Shown: positions 16,521-24,252 of the stretch, piece after piece | Layout: each line of letters starts with the position of its first letter | How positions within the stretch are numbered: position 1 is the stretch's first letter | Assembly (NCBI RefSeq): GCF_018861755.1 | Contig: NZ_JAHLEF010000003.1 | Location: forward strand, 1 to 64,000 | Reading direction: 5' to 3' | DNA: 64,000 nt | Source of the DNA: Clostridium sp. CF012 | GTDB lineage: Bacteria; Bacillota; Clostridia; Clostridiales; Clostridiaceae | Made by a program: the position numbers and the translations under genes | The notes under the pieces: model-generated | The model's database searches: none | The model's input: the letters and a program-made list of their open reading frames with translations, nothing else | What the model was told of the DNA's origin: nothing

Positions 16521-17354
16521 TCAATACTTAATAAAAGGTTCAGTACCATCCGGGAAAAATTCGCTTGCACAACCTATACAAGGCGTATTAGCCTCTACTG
16601 GCCAGTTAATTCTTGAATTCCATAATCCAAGCGGACAGTAAGCTTTTGTAATAGGTCCTCTACATCCAACCTTCAGCATGCACTCTTTCTCTCCTAACTT
16701 ACCTGCATATATTTTATTATCAAAATATGAGCGTCTTGGACAATTAGTGTGGTTGCTTTCTTTAAAAAACATTATTGGACGACCTTTCTCATCTATTTCA
16801 ACCTTTTTATTAAGAATAATGCTAGCTATAGTTCCCATAACCCACAGTGGGTTTGCTGGACAACCAGGAATATTTATTACCTCACGTCCAAGGAACTCGC
16901 CTAAACTTGTGCACCCTGTTGGATTAGGTCTAGCAGCAGATATTCCTCCAAAAGAAGCACAAGTTCCAATAGCTATTATAGCTTTTGCTTTCTGCGCTGC
17001 TAGATTAATAGCTTCTGCTGTAGGTACCCTCCTCCCCTTATAGGTAGCAAAAATGTTATAGAAACCCTCTTCCATATTAGTTAGGGCCCCTTCTACTCCT
17101 AATATAAAATTAGTATTTAAAACTTCTAAGAATTTTTCATATGCGACTTCACCTTCTGCTTTCATAAGGCTAGGGCTAAATTTCAAATCAACCATTTCTT
17201 GCATAAAATAAAGAACATCTGGTTGATCTGCATTAAGAAAAGAAATTATATTTCCCGTACAACCATTAGCTTCCATCCATACAAAATTAATCTTTTCTGC
17301 CTTTCCTCTATGAATTTCATCTAATGCACTCTTTATAAGCTTTCTTTCATGCAA
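16521..17354 (-). CDS. [NiFe]-hydrogenase small (iron-sulfur) subunit, no Tat signal, variant proximal site
   Basis: Carries electrons from the NiFe centre through three Fe-S clusters. The 277-residue protein starts MHERKLIKSALDEI with no twin-arginine signal, so it is cytosolic. Ligands map well to standard enzymes: distal H202, C205, C225, C231; medial C240, C259, C262; proximal C32, C122, C165. The usual fourth proximal Cys is N35 (GCTGN, FLNADQP). The same substitution occurs in group 2a Huc enzymes with [3Fe-4S] proximal clusters. The start is TTG after GGGGGGAG. No cytochrome b or ferredoxin partner gene adjoins. Confidence 0.94.
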   Translation of the reverse strand: MHERKLIKSALDEIHRGKAEKINFVWMEANGCTGNIISFLNADQPDVLYFMQEMVDLKFSPSLMKAEGEVAYEKFLEVLNTNFILGVEGALTNMEEGFYNIFATYKGRRVPTAEAINLAAQKAKAIIAIGTCASFGGISAARPNPTGCTSLGEFLGREVINIPGCPANPLWVMGTIASIILNKKVEIDEKGRPIMFFKESNHTNCPRRSYFDNKIYAGKLGEKECMLKVGCRGPITKAYCPLGLWNSRINWPVEANTPCIGCASEFFPDGTEPFIKY

Positions 17355-17415
17355 AATACTCCCCCCTATCTATCCTTCCTTAATGTATATTGAAAAATCC
17401 TTTTTATTATGTAAC

Positions 17416-17429
17416 ATTTAGCACTAAAT
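17416..17429. promoter_or_regulatory. 14-bp palindrome upstream of the hydrogenase genes
   Basis: ATTTAG-CA-CTAAAT is a perfect 6-2-6 dyad 62 bp upstream of the small-subunit start. It lies between the hypE terminator and the hydrogenase genes. It could be an operator in a separate promoter for the structural genes. No regulator is assigned. Confidence 0.4.
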
Positions 17430-17450
17430 ATTCATTCTCAAAATAAATAA

Positions 17451-17473
17451 GGCAAGAGTAACCTACTCCCGCC
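17451..17473 (-). terminator. Terminator between hypE and the hydrogenase structural genes
   Basis: On the minus strand GGCGGGAGTA pairs with TACTCTTGCC across a GGT loop, a 10-bp stem with two G-U pairs. It is followed by TTATTTATTTTG. It sits 28 bp after hypE, so the hyp genes and the structural genes may form partly separate transcripts. Confidence 0.75.
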
Positions 17474-17500
17474 TCTAATTTAATTATCTTCTTAGGATTA

Positions 17501-18508
17501 CTAACATATTCTTGGAAGCTGAATCCCAGATGGCATATCAACTAGTCTTTTTCCACCTACTACTGTATTTACATAAACTTTTTGTCCCAATTCCCCAGTA
17601 ACTTTTCCAATAATTACAGCATCGAAACCCAGCGGATGCTTTCTCATTGCATTAAGTACCTTCTCAGCATAAGCTTCTGGTACAAAGGCACAAAGTTTTC
17701 CTTCATTAGCAATATATAATGGATCGAGTCCTAGCATCTCTGTGGCACCTTTTACTTCTTCTTTTAAAGGTAAATTATTTTCTTCAAGGGCTATAGTTAC
17801 GTTGCTAAATTCACTAATTTCATTAAGTACTGCCGCTAGCCCACCTCTTGTAGCATCACGAATAACATGGATCCCCTCATATGCTTCAAGCATTGTGTCT
17901 ACTAGGGAATTCAAGGAGGCACAATCGCTTTTTAAATTTCCTTCGAATCCAAGTTTATTTCTTTCACATATTATTGTCATTCCATGATCACCTATCGTAC
18001 CATTTAAAATGACGATATCTCCCACTCTTGCATTGGCACAATTAATATTAACATTATCATAAATCCTACCAATACCAGAAGTATTAATAAAAATTCTGTC
18101 CACATTGCCTTTTTCCACAACCTTTGTGTCTCCAGCCACAATTTTCACACCTGCATTGCTAGCTTCTTCTGCCATAGACTTCACAATTTCTTCTAATTTC
18201 TTTATAGAGAAACCTTCTTCAATAATAAAAGCGCATGTTAGGTAAAGTGGCCTTGCTCCACTTACGGCTAAATCATTTACAGTACCGCAGACTGCTAATT
18301 TACCGATATTACCTCCATTAAAAAATATTGGATTTACTACAAAAGAATCCGTAGTAAAAGCAAGTCTCGCAAAATTTATATCTATTTGAGCTGCATCATT
18401 CATTTGATTTAAAATATAATTATTAAAATATTTTAAAAACACCTCATTAATTAATTTATTAGTTTGTACACCGCCACTTCCGTGACTTAGGTTTATAGTG
18501 TCACTCAT
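17501..18508 (-). CDS. hypE: Hydrogenase maturation protein HypE (carbamoyl dehydratase)
   Basis: Converts the carbamoyl group received from HypF into a cysteine-bound thiocyanate, the source of the active-site CN ligands. The 335-residue AIR-synthase-like ATPase begins LSHGSGGVQTNKLINEVF and contains TTDSFVVNPIFF and RDATRGGLAAVLNEI. It ends in PRIC, giving the essential C-terminal cysteine. It begins right at the hypD stop, so translation is coupled. Confidence 0.96.
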   Translation of the reverse strand: MSDTINLSHGSGGVQTNKLINEVFLKYFNNYILNQMNDAAQIDINFARLAFTTDSFVVNPIFFNGGNIGKLAVCGTVNDLAVSGARPLYLTCAFIIEEGFSIKKLEEIVKSMAEEASNAGVKIVAGDTKVVEKGNVDRIFINTSGIGRIYDNVNINCANARVGDIVILNGTIGDHGMTIICERNKLGFEGNLKSDCASLNSLVDTMLEAYEGIHVIRDATRGGLAAVLNEISEFSNVTIALEENNLPLKEEVKGATEMLGLDPLYIANEGKLCAFVPEAYAEKVLNAMRKHPLGFDAVIIGKVTGELGQKVYVNTVVGGKRLVDMPSGIQLPRIC

Positions 18509-19615
18509 TTAGAAGTCCTCCTGTTCTTTAATGACTTTGTGGTATCTATAATATGCAGCGCAGGTACCTTCTGATGAAACCATACAGGAACCAATTGGAT
18601 TTTCTGGGCTGCAAAGTTTTTTAAAAAGCGTACAATCTGTTGGTTTAATTTTACCTTTAAGTATTTCTCCACATTTGCAGCCAGGACTACCATCATATTC
18701 TTCATAATCTATTTTAAAATGCTTAAGTGCGTCAAACTCTTCATACTCACTATTAAATTCCAGACCACTTTTAGGAATTCTACCAATTCCTCTCCAACTA
18801 CTATCAACAATATTAAACGCATTATTTAAATATTCTAAAGCAATTTGGTTTCCCTCAGTTTTAACTACTCTTTTATATTCATTCTCAATTCTATATTCCC
18901 TTTTGCTTATTAAGCTTACTAATGTATTTAAACCTTGAAGTAAATCTATAGGTTCAAACCCTGTAACTACTCCAGGGATATTATAATCCGCGCTCAAAAA
19001 TTCATAGGGTTTCGTACCAATGATTGCACAAACATTACCTGGTAATAAGAAACCATCAATTTTTAATTCCTTATCTTGAACTAAAGCTTCCATGACTGGT
19101 GGAACTATTTTGTGAGCTGTAAAAAAAAATAGATTACTTATATTATTTTTTTTAGCCTCCATAACGGTAACCGCAGCCATAGGAGCGGTAGTTTCAAAAC
19201 CTATTGATAAGAATACTACCTTTTTAGAAGGGTTTTGTGAGGCAAGCTTAAGACAATCCATAGGCGAGTAAATTATTCTTACATCTGCACCTTCTGCTTT
19301 TCTATTGCTGAGGGAACCTTTTTTCCCAGGAACTTTCATCATATCTCCAAAGGTTGCAATAATTACATCCTTTTCCTTTGAAAGCGATATGGCGGTATCT
19401 ATATAGCTCTGAGGTGTGACACAAACAGGACAACCTGGACCTGATATCAGATTTACATTTGGAGGAAGTACGTCCCTAATACCATATCTAAATATTGCCA
19501 TAGTATGGGTACCACAAACCTCCATAATATTTATCTTTTCAATAGAAATATTATTTAATTTATAAGCGAGTTTTTTGGAGTATTCATTGCTTCTAAATTC
19601 ATCAACAAATTTCAT
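18509..19615 (-). CDS. hypD: Hydrogenase maturation protein HypD
   Basis: An Fe-S scaffold that, with HypC, builds the Fe(CN)2CO unit. The 368-residue protein contains the conserved MEVCGTHTMAIFRYGIRD block, SGPGCPVCVTP, FGDMMKVPG and GFETTAP. C-terminal cysteines (GSPGCKCGEIL, CTLFKKLC) hold the [4Fe-4S] cluster. Its start overlaps the hypC end by 14 bp. Confidence 0.96.
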   Translation of the reverse strand: MKFVDEFRSNEYSKKLAYKLNNISIEKINIMEVCGTHTMAIFRYGIRDVLPPNVNLISGPGCPVCVTPQSYIDTAISLSKEKDVIIATFGDMMKVPGKKGSLSNRKAEGADVRIIYSPMDCLKLASQNPSKKVVFLSIGFETTAPMAAVTVMEAKKNNISNLFFFTAHKIVPPVMEALVQDKELKIDGFLLPGNVCAIIGTKPYEFLSADYNIPGVVTGFEPIDLLQGLNTLVSLISKREYRIENEYKRVVKTEGNQIALEYLNNAFNIVDSSWRGIGRIPKSGLEFNSEYEEFDALKHFKIDYEEYDGSPGCKCGEILKGKIKPTDCTLFKKLCSPENPIGSCMVSSEGTCAAYYRYHKVIKEQEDF

Positions 19616-19826
19616 TTTGAATAAACTCCTTAATAATATCCAAGGTTATTTTTGCTTCTTCTTCATCTATCACTTGTATTGCACAGCCTGCATGTACAAG
19701 TACATATTCGTTCACTAAAGCCTCTGGCACGATATGCATAAATACTTCAATTTTCATATTCCCAATCTCTACAATACCTTTATTTCCGTCTATTTTTAAA
19801 ACCTTTCCGGGAACTGCTATGCACAT
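19602..19826 (-). CDS. hypC: Hydrogenase assembly chaperone HypC
   Basis: A 74-residue chaperone that binds HypD and the precursor large subunit. The N-terminal MCIAVPGKV supplies the essential Cys2 after Met removal. The middle and end (GNMKIEVFMHIVPEALVNEYVLVHAGCAIQVIDEEEA) are typical of the family. It is located between hypB and hypD. Confidence 0.96.
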   Translation of the reverse strand: MCIAVPGKVLKIDGNKGIVEIGNMKIEVFMHIVPEALVNEYVLVHAGCAIQVIDEEEAKITLDIIKEFIQNEIC

Positions 19827-19861
19827 TCAAGTTCCTCCCTTTTTACTTAAAAATATTGAAT

Positions 19862-20530
19862 TTATTTAACCTTTATTTTTTTATTTTCTATTTTACTCAT
19901 TAACCAGAAGCATATTTCATCTATACCAGAATTTTTAACACATGATGTTTCAAAGATATCCACATTAGCATTTAGTGATTTTATATCTCTGTAGAACTCT
20001 TTTTTATTAAAATCGGTGTATTCTATTAAATCTAATTTGTTTAAAATAATTGCACCACTTTTTTCAAACATGAGTGGATATTTCAAAGGTTTGTCATTCC
20101 CTTCTGGGGTACTCAAAACACAAATTTTTATATCCTCACCAATTTCAAATTCTGCAGGGCAAACCAGATTACCTACATTTTCTATTACAAGCAAATCTGT
20201 CTTATCAAGGGTTAATGCATTTAATGCATTTTTTATCATTTCCCCATCCAGGTGGCACGCTCCTCCAGTATTAATTTGAATTACTGGAACACCGAGGACC
20301 TCTATTCGCTCAGCATCCTTAGTAGTAAAAATATCTCCTTCAATTACCGCAATATTTATATCATTTTTAAGCTTTGCTATTATTCTTTCAAGTAAGGAAG
20401 TCTTTCCTGAACCAGGTGAACTCATTAGGTTTACTACATAGATGCCTTTTTCATCCAATAATCTTTTATTTTTAGAGGTTATCTCATCATTTTTTTGAAG
20501 AATATTCGTAACTATCTTTATTTCACTCAT
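19862..20530 (-). CDS. hypB: Hydrogenase nickel-insertion GTPase HypB
   Basis: A 222-residue GTPase that delivers nickel to the large subunit together with HypA. P-loop SPGSGKTS spans 38-45. The canonical G-domain metal ligands are present (C92 and H93 in GACHLDG, C124 in NLVCPAEFEIGE). It has no N-terminal CxxCGC site and no His-rich stretch. It is preceded by hypA with a 3-bp gap. This is the standard HypB; the copy at 14283-14951 is its divergent paralogue. Confidence 0.95.
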   Translation of the reverse strand: MSEIKIVTNILQKNDEITSKNKRLLDEKGIYVVNLMSSPGSGKTSLLERIIAKLKNDINIAVIEGDIFTTKDAERIEVLGVPVIQINTGGACHLDGEMIKNALNALTLDKTDLLVIENVGNLVCPAEFEIGEDIKICVLSTPEGNDKPLKYPLMFEKSGAIILNKLDLIEYTDFNKKEFYRDIKSLNANVDIFETSCVKNSGIDEICFWLMSKIENKKIKVK

Positions 20531-20533
20531 ATT

Positions 20534-20875
20534 TTAATCTCCTTCTATAGTATTTATATATAGTTCATATCCACGAATAATATTTGAACAAAATTTCTTA
20601 CAGCATGGACAAAGTTTATTAAAATGGTCAATAGGGAATTCTTGCATGCAATCCATGCATTCAGCTACAGCACTTACTTTTTCTATTTCTAAAGTTGAGC
20701 CTTCAAGCATAGTATCAATTATGCAGATCTTAAACGCAAAATTTAAGCATTCTGACATAACGCCAGATAACTCCCCTATCTTTAACGATACCTTGGTAAC
20801 TTTAGTTAATCTATTTTCAATTGCTTTTTCTGAAACTATTTTAATAACATTTTGAATTATAGATACCTCATGCAT
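20534..20875 (-). CDS. hypA: Hydrogenase nickel metallochaperone HypA
   Basis: At 113 residues it has the invariant MHEVSI start, with His2 as nickel ligand. A Zn-finger pair of cysteine motifs (CMDCMQEF and CPCCKKFC) follows at residues ~73-93. It works with HypB at nickel insertion. It is second in the hyp operon, about 80 bp downstream of hypF. Confidence 0.95.
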   Translation of the reverse strand: MHEVSIIQNVIKIVSEKAIENRLTKVTKVSLKIGELSGVMSECLNFAFKICIIDTMLEGSTLEIEKVSAVAECMDCMQEFPIDHFNKLCPCCKKFCSNIIRGYELYINTIEGD

Positions 20876-20958
20876 ATTTATCTCCTAATTAATTTACAAT
20901 TGCTCTTTTATTAGTATATATGTGAAATCTTTATATTAAATGTTTATGCTTGTATTTT

Positions 20959-23247
20959 TTACTTGTTTTCAATTAAATTATTATCAATTAATGCATTAGC
21001 TATAATTATTTGCCCAATTGCTACGCCTCCATCATTACAAGGTAATTTCTTATGAGTATAGACTTTAAAATTATTATGTTTGAGCTTGCAACATATTTTC
21101 TTAAGTAAAAAAGAATTTTGAAAAACCCCTCCACTCAACACAACTTCATTTATATCTGAGTCTTGTCTAACTCGCACGCACATACTCACAGTTAAATTCA
21201 CTATAGTATTTTGAAATTTTGAAGCAATAATCTTGCCTGATAAACCTTTTGTTTTATCATTTATTGCTCCTATAATTATTTCATATGGCTCTATAATATA
21301 CATATCTTGTTTTATTACATTATAATTATATGAATCTTCAATACTCATTTCTGATATAGCCTCAAGCTCAATAGCCGCCTGTCCTTCATATGTAACTAGA
21401 TCAGTAATCCCGATTATATTTGCCATGGCATCAAAAAGTCTACCCATACTTGAGGTATCTGTACAATTAATGTTTGAATTTAAAATATTAATTATATTTA
21501 TACCCTTATTACCATATAATTCAAAAATTCTATCATAAACTTCCTTTTTAATGTTGTTTATACTTAAATACTTATAAAGATAGGAAACTGCCATTCGAAA
21601 TGGTTCTTTAATGGCTTTTTCTCCTCCAGGCATTTTAATATAATCAAGATGAGCTACTCTTGTAAATTCAAGGTAATCGCAAATTAAAAACTCACCACCC
21701 CATATTTTGCCGTCGATGCCATACCCCGTTCCATCAAAACAAACTCCAATAACTTTTTCTTCAAGCTTGTTTTCAAACATGCAACTAACTACATGAGCAT
21801 GATGATGCTGTACCGCAATCCTAGGCAAATCATATTCCAAAGCGTATTTAGTTGACATATATCCTGGATGCATATCAAAAGCTATAAATTTTGGAGAAAA
21901 AGAAAATATATTTTTGAAATGTTCAATATTTTTCTTGTAATGTTCATATGTTTCTAAATTTTCAAGATCACCATTAAATTGGCTTAAGAACAAAAAGCCT
22001 TCTTTACTAATACAGAAGGTATTTTTCATATTGGAACCACAGGCTAAGATATTCCTAATATCATTGTATATAAAAGGTTCAGGTACAAAACCCCGAGCTC
22101 TCCTTATGATTATTTGTTGTTTATTTATAACCTTTAATACAGAATCATCAACTGGAACATGTATTTCTCGGTTATGCATGAGAAAATAATCCACAATACC
22201 TGTAAGGCCAGATCGGGCAGAATCGTCTTTATACTCTATGGGTAGGCCATTAACATTTGCACTAGTCATAATAAGCACCTTAAGTTTTTCTGAAAACAGT
22301 AAAACATGAATAGGTGTATATGGAAGCATTACTCCTATTGTTTTCTGATTAGGTGCAATTTCTTCTGATAAATTATAACTTTCCTTTTGATCTAGAATAA
22401 GGATTGGTTTTTTAATTCCAGTTAATATCTCCTCTTCTAACTGGTTAACCCTGCAATACTTCTTTACTGTTTCTATGTTCTTCATCATAACTGCAAGAGG
22501 TTTAAAGGGTCTTTTTTTTCTCTCCCTTAAATTATTCACGGAGGTCTCATTCATTGCATCACATGCAAGATGAAAACCACCTAACCCTTTTATGGCAAAT
22601 ATTTCCCCTTTCAAAAGCATGTTTTGGGCGAAACTTATAGGCTCTTCTATTTCTAATCTATTACCTTTAAAATCCTCTATCCAAAGTTCTGGGCCACATG
22701 ACCCACAGGCATTTGGTTGTGCATGAAATCTTCTATTTGTAGGATCTAAATATTCACTATTGCACTGCTTACACATTTTAAAATCTTTCATAGTAGTTTT
22801 TCTTCTATCGTAAGGTAATTCTTTTATTATAGAAAACCTGGGCCCACAATTTGTACAATTTGTAAAAACGTATCCCCTTCTCCTATTATATAAATTTAGT
22901 ACATCTTCTACGCACTCACTACAAGTAGCTATATCTGGCGATATTAAAGTGATTTTATCAAGACTTTGTTCACTTTCTTTGATTGTGAAATTCGAATAAT
23001 TTAATACTTTATCAGCTTTCATAGTTATCTTTCCTATTCGAGAAAGAGGTGGAGGATTATTTTCAAGAGCTTGCATAAATTTATCTATATCTTCCTCAAA
23101 TCCCTCAACATCTATATAAACTCCTTCTGAGTTATTATTAACCCAACCCTTTAACCCAAAAGCTTTTGCTAAATTATATACAAATGGACGGAAACCTACT
23201 CCTTGAACTATTCCTTCAACTACAATAAAATTCCTCATTTTCTCCAT
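20959..23247 (-). CDS. hypF: Carbamoyltransferase HypF
   Basis: Makes carbamoyl groups from carbamoyl phosphate for CN ligand synthesis and hands them to HypE. The 762-residue protein shows all four modules in order. They are acylphosphatase (GIVQGVGFRPFVYNLA), two zinc fingers (CSECVEDV...CTNCGPRF and CKQCNSEY...CGSCGPEL), a YrdC-like domain (AIKGLGGFHLACDA) and a Kae1-like carbamoyltransferase (VQHHHAHVVSCMFEN, CFDGTGYG, SGGVFQNSFLL). It is the first gene of the hydrogenase island. Confidence 0.96.
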   Translation of the reverse strand: MEKMRNFIVVEGIVQGVGFRPFVYNLAKAFGLKGWVNNNSEGVYIDVEGFEEDIDKFMQALENNPPPLSRIGKITMKADKVLNYSNFTIKESEQSLDKITLISPDIATCSECVEDVLNLYNRRRGYVFTNCTNCGPRFSIIKELPYDRRKTTMKDFKMCKQCNSEYLDPTNRRFHAQPNACGSCGPELWIEDFKGNRLEIEEPISFAQNMLLKGEIFAIKGLGGFHLACDAMNETSVNNLRERKKRPFKPLAVMMKNIETVKKYCRVNQLEEEILTGIKKPILILDQKESYNLSEEIAPNQKTIGVMLPYTPIHVLLFSEKLKVLIMTSANVNGLPIEYKDDSARSGLTGIVDYFLMHNREIHVPVDDSVLKVINKQQIIIRRARGFVPEPFIYNDIRNILACGSNMKNTFCISKEGFLFLSQFNGDLENLETYEHYKKNIEHFKNIFSFSPKFIAFDMHPGYMSTKYALEYDLPRIAVQHHHAHVVSCMFENKLEEKVIGVCFDGTGYGIDGKIWGGEFLICDYLEFTRVAHLDYIKMPGGEKAIKEPFRMAVSYLYKYLSINNIKKEVYDRIFELYGNKGINIINILNSNINCTDTSSMGRLFDAMANIIGITDLVTYEGQAAIELEAISEMSIEDSYNYNVIKQDMYIIEPYEIIIGAINDKTKGLSGKIIASKFQNTIVNLTVSMCVRVRQDSDINEVVLSGGVFQNSFLLKKICCKLKHNNFKVYTHKKLPCNDGGVAIGQIIIANALIDNNLIENK

Positions 23248-23614
23248 AATACAACGCCTTTCATATATTTCCCAAGTTTTAATATGTACTATATCTTATT
23301 TCCTATTATATTCATATTAATTCCTATAATTACCTTATGATTAGTATATATGAACCCCATAGGCACTACGCTCTAAAATTTCACTATCCAAACCCCTTAT
23401 TAGTGCACAAGACATCAATCTTAGGACAATCATTAAGATACCTTTAGAAATATGTATATAGGAGTCCTATTAGTACACTTATATTTTATTTACGTTTTTA
23501 CTTGTGATATAATAAAATGGCATGGTAATGGTATCCAAAGGTCTATAATTAGACTTTTAGATAAACAATTATTAGTTTTTTCTTTCGAGAAATAAATGGC
23601 AGAGGGGTGTTATT
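23248..23614. other. 367-bp divergent intergenic region
   Basis: No gene is seen. TATAAT at 23508-23513 is a good -10 for the plus-strand acetyltransferase, with only a weak -35. ATAGGCACTACGCTC (about 23363-23377) followed by ACCCCTTATT recurs with changes at about 46604-46630. Promoter elements for hypF must lie here but were not resolved. Confidence 0.5.
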
Positions 23615-24118
23615 TTGAAATATAACTTAAGAAGGATAAAGTCCTATGACATTGACAGTATTTGGTCACTAATTGAAAATTTAAAAGTAGAGGGCGCTGA
23701 AATAACCTTTACAGAACTTATAGCAAAAGAAGAGGTCTTGAATTTTGTAGATAATCCAGCTCAACTTTCCTATGTTGCTGTAACAACAGATGAGCCATCC
23801 CGTGTTTTATGCCTTGTTAGAGGTAGACGTGATATGACAGAGGAAAAATCCCATGCTGTATTTTTAACAGCAGCCACCCACCCAGATGCTCGTGGTTCAG
23901 GTATTGCTGCAGAACTGACCAATTATGGTTTAGATCAGATGAAGAAGGCCGGAGTTAACATAGCAAGGATTTATGTGTACAGCAACAATCAAGCTTCCTT
24001 AAACGCTGTAAAAAAGCTAGGCTTTGTACATGGAGGAACTGTTTTAAGGCATCATAAAGACCCGTGTACTGGTGAATACGTTGACGATTTAATCTTTCAC
24101 AAATTACTGGATGCTTGA
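23615..24118 (+). CDS. GNAT family N-acetyltransferase
   Basis: The 167-residue protein has the GNAT acetyl-CoA loop region HPDARGSGIAAELTNYGLDQ followed by IARIYVYSNNQASLNAVKKLGFVHGG, a classic motif A/B arrangement. The start is TTG after AGAGGGGTG. The substrate cannot be told from sequence. It is upstream of the YfhO gene on the same strand, but a 130-bp AT-rich gap separates them. Confidence 0.9.
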   Translation: MKYNLRRIKSYDIDSIWSLIENLKVEGAEITFTELIAKEEVLNFVDNPAQLSYVAVTTDEPSRVLCLVRGRRDMTEEKSHAVFLTAATHPDARGSGIAAELTNYGLDQMKKAGVNIARIYVYSNNQASLNAVKKLGFVHGGTVLRHHKDPCTGEYVDDLIFHKLLDA

Positions 24119-24252
24119 GATATAATTTCTGCTTCCTATTTATTAATTGCCAATCTCTTATTTATTTTAATTTTATGTAAAAATTACTTAAAAATTAAAT
24201 GTTCACATATAATATTTATAATTTATATAGCACAATAAAGGTGGGATCATTC

